64,000 nt of DNA from Harryflintia acetispora. Its GTDB lineage: Bacteria > Bacillota > Clostridia > Oscillospirales > Ruminococcaceae. The notes under the pieces were generated by a model that did no database searches, was not told the origin of the DNA, and worked only from the letters and a program-made list of their open reading frames with translations. Of the stretch, positions 34,134-43,074 are shown piece by piece. Position 1 is the stretch's first letter; the number at the start of each line of letters is the position of its first letter. The position numbers were made by a program, and so were the translations under genes. The DNA lies in the NCBI GenBank assembly GCA_004340125.1, contig SLUK01000001.1:248001-312000 (forward strand), read 5' to 3'.

Positions 34134-34505
34134 ATGGGCAATTTAAGAGAGCGGGCGGGAAAGCTGAAAAGGGATATACCCGCCGTGTTTTTGGCCTTGC
34201 GGGACCGGGAGACGCCGGTGCTCGCCAAGGTCATGGCGGCCGTCACAGTGGGATACGCCCTCTCCCCCATCGACCTGATCCCGGATTTCATCCCAATCCT
34301 GGGCTATCTGGACGACGTCATTTTGCTGCCGGCATTGGTGGCGCTGACGGTCCGGCTGATTCCCGGCCGGGTCTGGGAGCGCAGCCGCGCGCGGGCGGAG
34401 CATCTGTGGGAAAACGGGAAACCGAAGAAGTGGTACTTTGCCGTCCCCATCCTTGCCATATGGTTTTTATTCCTATGGCTGATTGTGAAGGCAATCTGGT
34501 TTTAG
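34134..34505 (+). CDS. YkvA/DUF1232-family membrane protein
   Basis: A 123-residue protein with the DUF1232 core 'VGYALSPIDLIPDFIPILGYLDDVILLPALV' region (about residues 39-70) containing the family's S-P-x-D-x-I-P-D-x-I-P motif, and a C-terminal membrane helix. The function of the family is unknown. ATG 34134 has GGAGCGGGCGGT upstream. Confidence 0.88.
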   Translation: MGNLRERAGKLKRDIPAVFLALRDRETPVLAKVMAAVTVGYALSPIDLIPDFIPILGYLDDVILLPALVALTVRLIPGRVWERSRARAEHLWENGKPKKWYFAVPILAIWFLFLWLIVKAIWF

Positions 34506-34536
34506 CGGTTTGGGCCGGGTGCGCCCCGAAAACAAA

Positions 34537-34571
34537 AAGCCCGTGCGGGTGCTATGCACCCGCACGGGCTT
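34537..34571. terminator. Bidirectional terminator
   Basis: AAGCCCGTGCGGGTGC-TAT-GCACCCGCACGGGCTT, 16-bp stem, between the DUF1232 gene and the end of the xyl operon; A-run on the left serves the minus-strand operon. Confidence 0.9.
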
Positions 34572-34576
34572 CCCTT

Positions 34577-36115
34577 TTATTCTTCGATCCCGGCCAGGGC
34601 TTTGAAGCTGCCGCCGAGCTGGTCGTAGAGCTTCAGATAGAGCTGGTAATAGGGCAGATAGCGCGCGTGCCGCGCCCGGTCCGGCAAGAGGCAATGGCCG
34701 GGCCGGGCCGTCGCCGCCACCGCCTGCTCCACCGACTGGTAGAGCCCGGCGCTCACCGCGGCGAGGAGCGCCGCGCCCCAGGCGGCCCCCTGGTCCGAGA
34801 GGGAAATGTCGGTGGGGCAGCCGTACAGGTCGGTGAGCATCCCCCGCCACAGGAGGCTCTTCGCCCCGCCGCCGCAGACGGTCATCTCCCCGACGGGGAG
34901 CTCTAGCTCCCGCAGCACATCCAGGCAGGAGAGCTGGGAGAAGGCCACCCCCTCCATCACCGCCCGGATCAGGTGGGCCCTCGTGTGCATGGCGCTCAGC
35001 CCGAAGAACACGCCCCGGCAGTGCGGGTCGGGATGGGGCGAGCGCTCCCCCATCAGATAGGGCAGGTAAATAAGCTTCCCCGCCCCGATCGGGATTTTCT
35101 CCGCCAGCCGGTCCATGAGCGTGTAGACGTCCACGCCCTCCCGCTGCGCCTGCTCGGTTTCGGGCGCGCAGCAGGTGTCCCGCAGCCACTTTAAGGAGAG
35201 CCCCGCCGCCTGGGTGCAGCTCATGACGCTCCATTTCCCCGGCGCCGCCGCGCAGAGCCCGTGGACCCGCCCCTTGGGGTCCACCCGGACGTGGTCGCTG
35301 ATGGCGTAGATCACGGCGGAGGAGCCGATGGTGGTAAAGGCCTTCCCCTCCTTGACCACCCCCGCGCTCACGGCGGCGGCGGCGTTGTCCGCCGCCCCGC
35401 CCGCCACGATCGCGCCCGGGACAAGCCCGGTTTCATCGGCGGCCTTACGGCTGACCCGGCCCGACTCCTGCGCGGACTCATAGAGGGCCGGCAGGAGCGA
35501 CGCGTCGATGTCGAAAATGGAGAGCAGTTCTTCGCTCCAGCGGCGGGTGCGGATGTCCAGCAGCTGCATCCCCGACGCGTCGCTGACGTCGGTGGCAAAC
35601 TCCCCCGTCAGGCGGTAGCGGATATAATCCTTGGGCAGCAGAATGTGCGCGCACCGTGCGTAGAGCGCGGGCTCGTGCTCCTTGACCCAAAGGATTTTGG
35701 AGGCGGTGAAGCCGGTCATGGCCGGGCTCCCGGTGATTTCGAGGATCCTCTCCCGGCCCGCCAGCTCCTCCATGCGCCGGCACTCGCGCTCGGTGCGCTG
35801 GTCGCACCAGAGGATGGCCGGGCGCAGCACCGCGCCGTCGCGGTCCAGCATGATGAGCCCGTGCATCTGGCCGGTCAGCCCGACGGCGGCGATCCGTCGG
35901 GGGTCCCCTCCGCTCTTTTTCAGTACGCAGCGGATCCCCTCCAGAACCGCCTGCCACCAATCCTCGGGATCCTGCTCGGCCCAGCCGTTTTGCGGCTGGC
36001 TCAGGGGATAATCCACCGTCTTGGAGCTGAGGAGCGTCCCATCGCCCGCGCAGAGCACCGTCTTGGTGCCCGAGGTGCCCACGTCGATTCCCAACAGCAG
36101 CTTGTCCATGCTCAT
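34577..36115 (-). CDS. xylB: Xylulokinase
   Basis: A 512-residue FGGY kinase. 'GIDVGTSGTKTVL' binds phosphate; 'GLTGQMHGLIMLD' is the xylulokinase signature (G-Q-M-H-G); 'GGAADNAAAAVSAG' and 'VCGGGAKSLLWRGMLTDLYG' follow. It phosphorylates D-xylulose. ATG 36115 (MSMDKLLLG) has AAAGGAATGG upstream. An open frame extends to 36304 but has no ribosome site and overlaps the upstream gene. Last gene of the xyl operon. Confidence 0.95.
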   Translation of the reverse strand: MSMDKLLLGIDVGTSGTKTVLCAGDGTLLSSKTVDYPLSQPQNGWAEQDPEDWWQAVLEGIRCVLKKSGGDPRRIAAVGLTGQMHGLIMLDRDGAVLRPAILWCDQRTERECRRMEELAGRERILEITGSPAMTGFTASKILWVKEHEPALYARCAHILLPKDYIRYRLTGEFATDVSDASGMQLLDIRTRRWSEELLSIFDIDASLLPALYESAQESGRVSRKAADETGLVPGAIVAGGAADNAAAAVSAGVVKEGKAFTTIGSSAVIYAISDHVRVDPKGRVHGLCAAAPGKWSVMSCTQAAGLSLKWLRDTCCAPETEQAQREGVDVYTLMDRLAEKIPIGAGKLIYLPYLMGERSPHPDPHCRGVFFGLSAMHTRAHLIRAVMEGVAFSQLSCLDVLRELELPVGEMTVCGGGAKSLLWRGMLTDLYGCPTDISLSDQGAAWGAALLAAVSAGLYQSVEQAVAATARPGHCLLPDRARHARYLPYYQLYLKLYDQLGGSFKALAGIEE

Positions 36116-36131
36116 ACGACCATTCCTTTCA

Positions 36132-38144
36132 TCAGTGTGAGCCGCGAATTGTAATTGAAAGCGCCTCGTTTGAGCAGAACACCGGCATGCGCTCGATCGG
36201 CGCCTGGCAGACGATCCGCTGACCGCCCGCGAAGCGCTCGCCGGTGGCGGTGTCGATCCACTCCCGGCCTTCCGGGAGCCAGACGCCCCGCTCCCGCATT
36301 TCATGGTACATCACGGGGGCCACCAGCACGTCGGGGCCGAACATGTACTGGTCCTCCGTCTCCCAGGCCTCCTTCTGGTGCGGGAAGTCGTAGAACATCG
36401 GGCGCATGGGCGGGGTGCCCTTTTTGTGCGCCTCGGCCATCAGCCCGGTGACATAGGGGCGGATCCGCTCGCGCAGCTGCATATAGTCCTTGCAGATTTC
36501 ATAGACCGGCCCGCCGAAGCTGTAGACTTCGTTCTCGGCCCCCGAGGAGCACATCCCCCCGCCCACCTTGTCGCTGAGCGGCTCCTTCCAGGGGAGGCGG
36601 CTGCCGTGCAGGCGCATGACCGGGCAGAAGGCGCCGTACTGGAACCAACGCACCAGCACCTCATGGAAATACGGGTCGTGGATGTCCCCGCCGTTGAAGC
36701 CGCCGATGTCGGTGGTCCACCAGGGGATTCCCGCGATGGACATGCTTAGCCCCGCGGCGAACTGGTCCCGCATCGACTCGAAGCTCGAGTGGATGTCCCC
36801 CGACCAGACCAGGGTCCCGTAGCGCTGGGAGCCGGCCCAGGCGCAGCGTATGAGCATGAGGGGGTCCTCGCCTTCGCGCCTCAGCCCATCGTAAAAGGCC
36901 TTGGCGTACAGCGCGGGGTAGATGTTCCCCACCTTGAGGTTGCTGCCCAGGCTGTAGCGGTAGAGGTCGAAGTCATAGGTGGAGTACTCCGGTTCGGCCG
37001 CATCCAGCCAGAAGGAGCGTATCCCGTAGTCATAGTAGTTCTTTTTGCATTCGTTCCAGACGAACTCGCGCGCCTCGGGGTTGGTCGCGTCGAAGAAGGT
37101 CTCGTTGCCCAAAAACTGCATCTGGGTGCGCACTCCCCGGTCGGTCTGGGCCAGGAGCCCGCGCTCGAGCATGAGGGGAAAGTTAGGGCTCTCGGAGTCC
37201 ACCGTCGGCCAGACCGAGACCATCAGCTCGACTCCCAGCTCCCGCAGCTCGCGCACCATCCCCTCCGGGTCGGGCCAGTATTCCCGGTCGAACTGCCAGG
37301 TGCCCTGATTGGGCCAGTGGAAGTAGTCGATTACGATGACCGAGAGCGGCAGGCCGCGGCGCTTATATTCCCGCGCCACCTGCAGCAACTCCTCCTGGGT
37401 CTGGTAGCGCAGCTTGCACTGCCAGAAGCCAGTGGCGTAGTCGGGCATCATGGGTGGCCGGCCGGTGGCGGCGCTGTAGCGCTCGACGATCTCGGCCGGG
37501 GCGTCCCCCGCGCAGATCCAATAGTCCAGCTGCTGGGTGCTCTTCGCCTCCCATTCGGTCAGGTTGGTGCCGAAGGTCGCCCGCCCGATGGCCGGGTTGT
37601 TCCACAGAAAGCCGTAGCCCGAGTCGGACAGCAGGAAGGGCACGCTCGCCTGGGAATTGCGCTGGGCGAGCTCCAGCGTGGCCCCTTTCAGATTGAGGAT
37701 GCTCTGCTGGTACTGGCCCATGCCGTAGAGCCGCTCGTCCCGCTTGGACTCAAAGCGCATGGTGAGGGAGTATTCCCCGCCGATCACCGGGCGCAGGTCC
37801 CGCGCCTTCACCTTTAAGAGGCTGTTAAATCCCCCGACGGCCTCCTCGGTGCGCAGGTATTCCTCCAGCAGCAGCCCGCCCTGACGATTATAAAAGAGCA
37901 CCTTGCCGCTTTTTTCTATTTTGGCGGTGATCCCGCCGTTTTGGATGGCGGCCTCCTGGCCGTCGATCGTGATCTTCGCCTCCCCGCCCTCGCAGGGCAG
38001 CAGCGCCCAGTCCTGGGATTCGTCCATTTTATAGCAGCGCGTGCAGCGCACCCGCAGGGCGCTCCCGCCCCAGGGCTCGATCCAGAGCTTCTCCCCGTCG
38101 TATTCCCGGATCAGGCGGTTTCCCTCTTTCTTTAGGATAGCCAT
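36132..38144 (-). CDS. GH31 alpha-xylosidase (YicI-like)
   Basis: A 670-residue glycoside hydrolase family 31 enzyme. The catalytic nucleophile Asp is in 'SFWLDAAEPE' (about residue 374), the DAAEPE form used by alpha-xylosidases. The acid/base region is 'SGDIHSSFESM' and 'IPWWTTDIGGF' follows. It has no signal peptide and acts in the cytoplasm. It would release xylose from isoprimeverose-type (xyloglucan-derived) oligosaccharides. ATG 38144 has AAAGGGGAC. It lies between the permease genes and xylB. Confidence 0.93.
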   Translation of the reverse strand: MAILKKEGNRLIREYDGEKLWIEPWGGSALRVRCTRCYKMDESQDWALLPCEGGEAKITIDGQEAAIQNGGITAKIEKSGKVLFYNRQGGLLLEEYLRTEEAVGGFNSLLKVKARDLRPVIGGEYSLTMRFESKRDERLYGMGQYQQSILNLKGATLELAQRNSQASVPFLLSDSGYGFLWNNPAIGRATFGTNLTEWEAKSTQQLDYWICAGDAPAEIVERYSAATGRPPMMPDYATGFWQCKLRYQTQEELLQVAREYKRRGLPLSVIVIDYFHWPNQGTWQFDREYWPDPEGMVRELRELGVELMVSVWPTVDSESPNFPLMLERGLLAQTDRGVRTQMQFLGNETFFDATNPEAREFVWNECKKNYYDYGIRSFWLDAAEPEYSTYDFDLYRYSLGSNLKVGNIYPALYAKAFYDGLRREGEDPLMLIRCAWAGSQRYGTLVWSGDIHSSFESMRDQFAAGLSMSIAGIPWWTTDIGGFNGGDIHDPYFHEVLVRWFQYGAFCPVMRLHGSRLPWKEPLSDKVGGGMCSSGAENEVYSFGGPVYEICKDYMQLRERIRPYVTGLMAEAHKKGTPPMRPMFYDFPHQKEAWETEDQYMFGPDVLVAPVMYHEMRERGVWLPEGREWIDTATGERFAGGQRIVCQAPIERMPVFCSNEALSITIRGSH

Positions 38145-38166
38145 CGAATGTCCCCTTTCTGTAATG

Positions 38167-39009
38167 TTAACCCTTGACCGAACCGGCGGTGATCCCGCCG
38201 ACGATGTGTTTCTGGGTGAAGATGAAGATGAGCAGGATCGGCGCGGAGGTGATGGCCGCCGTGGCCATCAGGCCGCCCCAGTCGGTGCCGTACTGGCTGA
38301 TGAAGGTGCGCATCCCCAGAGTGATCGGCCAATAGGTCTGGTTGGGCAGCAGCACCAGCGCATAGAGAAGCTCGCCCCAGGCGAAGATGAAGGCGAAGGC
38401 CGCGCAGGTCAGCAGCGAGGGGAGCGTCAGCGGCAGCATCACCTTGAAGAAGGTGCCCCAGTTGGAGCAGCCGTCGATCGCGGCGGCGTCCTCCAGCCCC
38501 TTCGGAACGTTCAGGAAGGCCGTGCGCAGCAGCAGCAAAACGAAAGGCAGGGAACCCGTGATGTTCGCCAAAATCACCCCGACATAGCTGTCGGTCATAT
38601 GCGCCTTGCTGAACATGGCGTAGAGCGGCAGCACCAGCGAGTTGCTCGGCACCATCTGGATGATGATGACCAGGAACATGATGACCCCGATCCCCCGGAT
38701 CGGCTTGCGGGCCAGCGCATAGGAGGCGGGCGCCGCCAGGAGGACCCCGCCGATCATGGCGCACACCGAGATGATGAAGCTGTTCTTTAAATAGAGGTAC
38801 AGGTTGCTGTTGCGAAGCTGGCTGAGGTAATTGCCCAGGTACAGCTCGTTGGGGAAGAGGGTGGGAGGGTTGGAGAAAATCTCGCCCGAGGTCTTGAGCG
38901 ACGAGACGATCATCCAATAGATGGGGAACAGGTAGACCAGCACGATCAGCAGCCCCAGCAGGCTCTGCAGCGCCTTGCCGTACCGGTGTGCGAATTTGTA
39001 TGTCGTCAT
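38167..39009 (-). CDS. Sugar ABC transporter permease (CUT1, MsmG/AraQ type)
   Basis: A 280-residue six-helix permease. The EAA-loop 'GLEDAAAIDGCSNWGTFFKVMLPLTLPSL' region is at residues ~185-213. N-terminal 'LFPIYWMIVSSLK' is typical of the second CUT1 permease. ATG 39009 overlaps the stop of the upstream permease by four bases. No ATPase gene is in the operon, so it probably uses a shared MsmK-like ATPase. Confidence 0.94.
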   Translation of the reverse strand: MTTYKFAHRYGKALQSLLGLLIVLVYLFPIYWMIVSSLKTSGEIFSNPPTLFPNELYLGNYLSQLRNSNLYLYLKNSFIISVCAMIGGVLLAAPASYALARKPIRGIGVIMFLVIIIQMVPSNSLVLPLYAMFSKAHMTDSYVGVILANITGSLPFVLLLLRTAFLNVPKGLEDAAAIDGCSNWGTFFKVMLPLTLPSLLTCAAFAFIFAWGELLYALVLLPNQTYWPITLGMRTFISQYGTDWGGLMATAAITSAPILLIFIFTQKHIVGGITAGSVKG

Positions 39010-39926
39010 GCCGCCACATCCTCCTTTTTGGAGATATGCACATAGATCAGCGCCAGCGCGATGATGATCAGGAAGGAGATGTTGGAGGCCGCCGCGCCCT
39101 CCCCGAAGCGGAACATGGTGAAGGACTTCTCATACGAATAATAGGACAGGATCTGGGAGGAGTTGGCCGGGCCCCCTTTGGTCATGGCGTAGATCAGGTC
39201 GAAGACCTTGAAGGTGTAGATGAAGCCGAGCAGGAAGAGTACCGAGATGGTCGGCAGCATCATCGGCCAGGTGATGTCCCGAAAGCGCCGCCAGGCGCCC
39301 GCCCCGTCGATGACCGCCGACTCATACAGCTCGCCGGGAATCCCCTGCAGCCCCGAGAGCAGGATGATCATATTGAAGGGGATGCCCACCCAGATGTTGG
39401 CGAAGATAATACTTCCGAGCGCCGTCTGGGCGCTGGAGAGGAAGTTGATCGCGTGGGGGATGATCCCGAGGCTGGTGAGCATATAGTTGAGAATCCCGAT
39501 GTCTCCCGCCAAAATCCACTCGAAGATCGTACCGGTGATCACGGTGGGGTTCATCCAGGCGATGAGCAAGAGTGCCCGCATCCACTTGGCGCCCTTAAAG
39601 TTCTTGTTGAAGTAAAGGGCGAAAGCAAAGCCGAACAAGAAGTGGAAGACCAGGCAGACAAATACGAACACAAAGGTGTTGCCCAGTGCATTTTTAAAAA
39701 AGCGGTCGGACAGCACGGCCTGAAAGTTTTTGAGGAATACGAAGGGCTGATCGCCCGAGACGAAATTTTTGAGCGTCACATCCCGAAAGCCCATGTCTAT
39801 ACTATACCAGATCGGATAAATCATCAATACGGCGATGAACAAAACCGCCGGCAGCAGGAAGGTGTAGTCCACCCATTTCCCCCGTTTAAAAAACAGTGCT
39901 ATGCGCCCCGGCTTTTTCTCTTTCAT
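39006..39926 (-). CDS. Sugar ABC transporter permease (CUT1, MsmF type)
   Basis: A 306-residue permease with six helices. EAA-loop 'ELYESAVIDGAGAWRRFRDITWPMMLPT' region at residues ~215-240; the N-terminal 'LPAVLFIAVLMIYPIWYSIDM' helix is typical. Partner of the permease at 38167. ATG 39926 has GGTGGAG upstream. Confidence 0.94.
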   Translation of the reverse strand: MKEKKPGRIALFFKRGKWVDYTFLLPAVLFIAVLMIYPIWYSIDMGFRDVTLKNFVSGDQPFVFLKNFQAVLSDRFFKNALGNTFVFVFVCLVFHFLFGFAFALYFNKNFKGAKWMRALLLIAWMNPTVITGTIFEWILAGDIGILNYMLTSLGIIPHAINFLSSAQTALGSIIFANIWVGIPFNMIILLSGLQGIPGELYESAVIDGAGAWRRFRDITWPMMLPTISVLFLLGFIYTFKVFDLIYAMTKGGPANSSQILSYYSYEKSFTMFRFGEGAAASNISFLIIIALALIYVHISKKEDVAA

Positions 39927-39963
39927 TTCACTCCACCTTCCATCTCTTCGTTCATCTTTCCAC

Positions 39964-39998
39964 GCAATAGGGCAAGGAAGCCCTCCTTGCCCTATTGC
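39964..39998 (-). repeat. Perfect 15-bp hairpin between binding-protein and permease genes
   Basis: GCAATAGGGCAAGGA-AGCCC-TCCTTGCCCTATTGC, no T-run. Such hairpins behind binding-protein genes protect the upstream mRNA, giving more binding protein than permease. Confidence 0.8.
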
Positions 39999-40018
39999 CG
40001 TCCTCTAAAGTGGGTCTG

Positions 40019-41314
40019 TTAGGACCCGAAAAATGCGTTGTACATGGGGGTGATGGTCGCGGCCGCCTCGTCCATCGCCTGCTGGGCGGTCTCCTGCCCG
40101 CCCATCGCAAGCCCCATGGCGACCTGGATGGCCTTGGACATCTCGTTGTACTGCGGGCCGTAGGCGCGGGGTCTTGCAACCACCAGCTGGTCGATGAAAA
40201 TCTTGTTGATCGGGTCGTCCTGATAATAGGGGTCCTTGGCAAGCTCGGTGTCGGCGGGCAGCTGGCCGATGTCCTTGAGGAACTGGCCGTAGCGGCTCGG
40301 CTCCAGGACATACTCGACGAACTTCCAGATGCTTTCCACATCCGACCCGTTGCCGATCCCGAAGCTCTCGCCGCCCAGGATCGAGGTGTATTCGCCGTTG
40401 TCGGCCTTCGGGATCATGGTGATGTCCCACTTCATGTCGGGGGCGTTCTCCTGCAGGGGAGGCACGTTCCAGGGGCCGTTGAGCATCATGGCCGCCCGCC
40501 CGGTCTCGAACAGGACGCGCGCGTCCTCCTGGCTGTTGGTCACAGTGTCCTTGGACATCAGCCCCTCGTCGATCATTTTGGAAAGCAGGTCGAGCGCCTC
40601 GACGCCGCCCGGGGCCGCCACGTTGTCCAGGTCCGCTCCGGCCGACCAGAGGAAGGGCAGGAACTGGAACACGCCGTCCTCGCCCTCGCCCGCCATGGCG
40701 AAGCCGTACATGTCGTCGGTCGCCACCGCCTTGGCGGTCTCATACAGCTCGGTCCAGTTGGTGGGCGGGGTCTCGATCAGGTCGGTGCGGTAGAAGAAGG
40801 CCACGCAGTTGGCATAGCAGGGGAAGCCGTAGAGCTTGTCGCCCACCGTGTGCTGCTCGACGACGTAGGGGAGGGTGTTCTTCATGATTCCGCTGCTTTC
40901 GATCTGGCTTGTGATGTCTGCGAGCACCCCCGCCTCCACCAGCGTCGCGGTGGAGTTCGCGTCATAGAGGAAGAGCTCGGGCAGCACATTGCCCGCGGCA
41001 CTGACCAGGATCTTCTGCATATATTCGCCGTAGGGGATATACGAGACCTCGATCTTGACGCCGCTCTCCTGCTCGTAGCCATCCACCATGTCCTGCAGCA
41101 GGCCCTGCTGCAGGTCGCTGTTCCAGTAATGCCAGAGCGCCAGGGTATCCCCCGAAGACGCGGGCGCTGCGCTGCTTTGCTCCTCGCTGCTCGCGGGGGC
41201 GGCGTCGCTCCCGGCGGGCGCCGAACCCGATTCGGCGGGTGTGCTGCCGGTGGAGCAGGCTGCCGTGGAAAGCAGCATGCCCATCGTTAAAAATACGGCC
41301 AATAGCTTTTTCAA
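40019..41314 (-). CDS. Extracellular sugar-binding lipoprotein
   Basis: A 431-residue family-1 solute-binding protein. Lipobox 'LLSTAACSTG' places the lipidated Cys at residue 20, and a Ser/Ala/Glu-rich linker runs to about residue 55. The SBP_bac_1 core starts at 'LALWHYWNSDLQQG'. It binds the oligosaccharide imported by the two permeases. Start TTG 41314 has AAAGGAG seven bases upstream. It is the first transport gene, downstream of xylA. Confidence 0.93.
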   Translation of the reverse strand: MKKLLAVFLTMGMLLSTAACSTGSTPAESGSAPAGSDAAPASSEEQSSAAPASSGDTLALWHYWNSDLQQGLLQDMVDGYEQESGVKIEVSYIPYGEYMQKILVSAAGNVLPELFLYDANSTATLVEAGVLADITSQIESSGIMKNTLPYVVEQHTVGDKLYGFPCYANCVAFFYRTDLIETPPTNWTELYETAKAVATDDMYGFAMAGEGEDGVFQFLPFLWSAGADLDNVAAPGGVEALDLLSKMIDEGLMSKDTVTNSQEDARVLFETGRAAMMLNGPWNVPPLQENAPDMKWDITMIPKADNGEYTSILGGESFGIGNGSDVESIWKFVEYVLEPSRYGQFLKDIGQLPADTELAKDPYYQDDPINKIFIDQLVVARPRAYGPQYNEMSKAIQVAMGLAMGGQETAQQAMDEAAATITPMYNAFFGS

Positions 41315-41414
41315 AATAATTCTCCTTTCGTCTGCCTGACTGTCGTTTCGGTCTTTCCTCGGGTGTGTTTGCTCCGCCCCCCTTTCCGGTTTGCCCTATC
41401 AAATCAGTTTCCTG

Positions 41415-42734
41415 TTATTCTCCTGAAAACAGCACCTGGTTGAGAATCCCTTCCAGGTACTCCCGCTCTCCCGGCGCGGGACGAAAGCCCTCCAAACCCT
41501 GGGCCAGCGCGGCCAGCTCCCGCAGGTCGGTCTGCCCGCTGACGATCTTCTTCCCGATCCCCTCGGTGTACCCGGCGTAGCGTTTTTGCACAAATTCGTC
41601 CAGCCGCCCGTCCTCGATCAGGGCCGCCGCCTTGCGCAGCCCGAGCGCAAAGGTGTCCATCCCCAGGATGAAGCCGTGGAACAGGTCCTCGGGCGTGTTG
41701 CTGGCGCGGCGGGTCTTGGCGTCGAAATTGAGGCCGCCCCGCAGCCCGCCGGACTTTAAAATTTCATACATGCACAGGGTGGCGGCATACCCGTCGCAGG
41801 GGAACTCGTCGGTGTCCCAGCCCAGGAGCATGTCCCCCTCGTTCGCGTCGATGCTGCCGAGCATCCCGTTGATCGCGGCGGTGCGCAGCTCGTGCTGGAA
41901 GGTGTGCCCCGCCAGGGTGGCGTGGTTGGCCTCCAGGTTGAGCTTAAAGTCCCCCTCCAGCCCGTACTGCCGCAGAAAGCCGATGGCGGTCGCGGCGTCG
42001 AAGTCGTACTGGTGCTTCATCGGCTCCTTGGGCTTGGGCTCGATCAGGAAGTCACCCTGAAAGCCTATGCTCCTCCCATAGTCCACCGCCATGTGGAAAA
42101 GCCGGGCGATGTTGTCCTGTTCGAGCTTCATGTCGGTGTTGAGCAGGGTGTCGTAACCCTCCCGGCCGCCCCAGAAGACATAGGCGCTCCCCCCAAGTTT
42201 CACGGTCAGGTCGAGCGTCCTTTTCACCTGGGCCGCCGTGTAGCAGAAAATTTCCGGGGAATCACAGCTTGCGGCCCCGTTCATATACCGCGGGTGCCCA
42301 AAGAGGTTGGCCGTGCCCCAGAGGCATTTGACGGGGTAGCGCTCCATCTTCCCCAGGATGTAGTCGCCGATCTCGTCCAGCCGCCGCTGCGTCTCCTGCA
42401 GGGTCGCTCCCTCCGGCGCCAGGTCGAGGTCGTGGAAGCAGAAGTACTCGATCCCCAGCTTCTCCATCAGCTCGAAGCCGGCGTCGGCCTTCGCCCTGGC
42501 GTGCTCCATCGTGCCGGGCGCGGCGCCGAAGTTTTTGTCCATCGTTTCCGACCCGAACATATCGGTCCCGCCCGCGCAGAGGGTGTGCCACCAGGCCATG
42601 GCGAACTTCAGGTGCTCCTTCATCGGCTTTCCGGCGACGACCTCGTCCCGGTTATAAAACTTAAAGGCAAAGGGGTTTTGGCTCTTTGGCCCTTCGTATC
42701 TGACTGCTGGAATACTTTCAAAGAATTCTCCCAC
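41415..42734 (-). CDS. xylA: Xylose isomerase
   Basis: A 439-residue TIM-barrel enzyme. 'YFCFHDLDLAPEG' has the catalytic His; 'FWGGREGYDTL' and 'LIEPKPKEPMKHQYDFD' hold metal-binding Glu residues, and 'HATLAGHTFQHEL' and 'NFDAKTRR' follow. It interconverts xylose and xylulose. GTG 42734 (VGEFFESIP) is chosen because AAGGAGGAG stands nine bases before it and family members start here. The open frame reaches 42809 but its extra residues are basic and unlike the family. First gene of the xyl operon. Confidence 0.95.
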   Translation of the reverse strand: MGEFFESIPAVRYEGPKSQNPFAFKFYNRDEVVAGKPMKEHLKFAMAWWHTLCAGGTDMFGSETMDKNFGAAPGTMEHARAKADAGFELMEKLGIEYFCFHDLDLAPEGATLQETQRRLDEIGDYILGKMERYPVKCLWGTANLFGHPRYMNGAASCDSPEIFCYTAAQVKRTLDLTVKLGGSAYVFWGGREGYDTLLNTDMKLEQDNIARLFHMAVDYGRSIGFQGDFLIEPKPKEPMKHQYDFDAATAIGFLRQYGLEGDFKLNLEANHATLAGHTFQHELRTAAINGMLGSIDANEGDMLLGWDTDEFPCDGYAATLCMYEILKSGGLRGGLNFDAKTRRASNTPEDLFHGFILGMDTFALGLRKAAALIEDGRLDEFVQKRYAGYTEGIGKKIVSGQTDLRELAALAQGLEGFRPAPGEREYLEGILNQVLFSGE

Positions 42735-42813
42735 TGCACACTCCTCCTTCTGGTTGGGCCCGGCTCGTTTGATCCTGCGGACAATTTCTGAAATAATTTG
42801 CTCGTGCACTTTT

Positions 42814-42842
42814 ATACTATCGAGGCCATTTCAGAAAGTCAA
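42814..42842 (-). promoter_or_regulatory. Promoter of the xyl operon
   Basis: Minus strand TTGACT, 17-base spacer, TAGTAT, about 75 bases upstream of the xylA start. Confidence 0.75.
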
Positions 42843-42860
42843 CAATTTTATAATAATTTC

Positions 42861-42926
42861 GACTTATTTTATTAATAATAGTATTATTTTATGGTTATTA
42901 TAACTAAAAATATGGCAAAATAAGTC
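42861..42926. promoter_or_regulatory. Nested inverted repeats between xylA and lacI-type gene
   Basis: GACTTATTTT (42861-42870) and AAAATAAGTC (42917-42926) flank an inner palindrome AATAATAGTATTATT (42874-42888). The AT-rich region lies between the two divergent promoters and may bind a regulator. Confidence 0.5.
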
Positions 42927-42940
42927 AAACTCAATATTTG

Positions 42941-42954
42941 CGTGCTCGAACACG
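42941..42954. promoter_or_regulatory. Candidate LacI-family operator
   Basis: CGTGCTCGAACACG is an imperfect palindrome with central TCGA, the shape of LacI/GalR-family operators; 52 bases upstream of the regulator's -35 box. Confidence 0.45.
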
Positions 42955-43005
42955 GTATTGTCAATAAAATGCCGGATAAAAGGCAGGAACGTGTCCGCCC
43001 ACATA

Positions 43006-43034
43006 TTGACAAGCCCCCGCTTCTCTTGTATGAT
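43006..43034 (+). promoter_or_regulatory. Promoter of the LacI-family regulator
   Basis: TTGACA, 17-base spacer, TATGAT, 41 bases upstream of the start codon. Confidence 0.8.
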
Positions 43035-43074
43035 AGCGGTAAGTATTATCCCCCCACATCGAGGTGCTGCCGCA

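Noticed and set aside
36116..36304. Upstream extension of xylB
   Set aside because: The extra frame lies inside the alpha-xylosidase gene, has no ribosome site and does not fit the kinase family.
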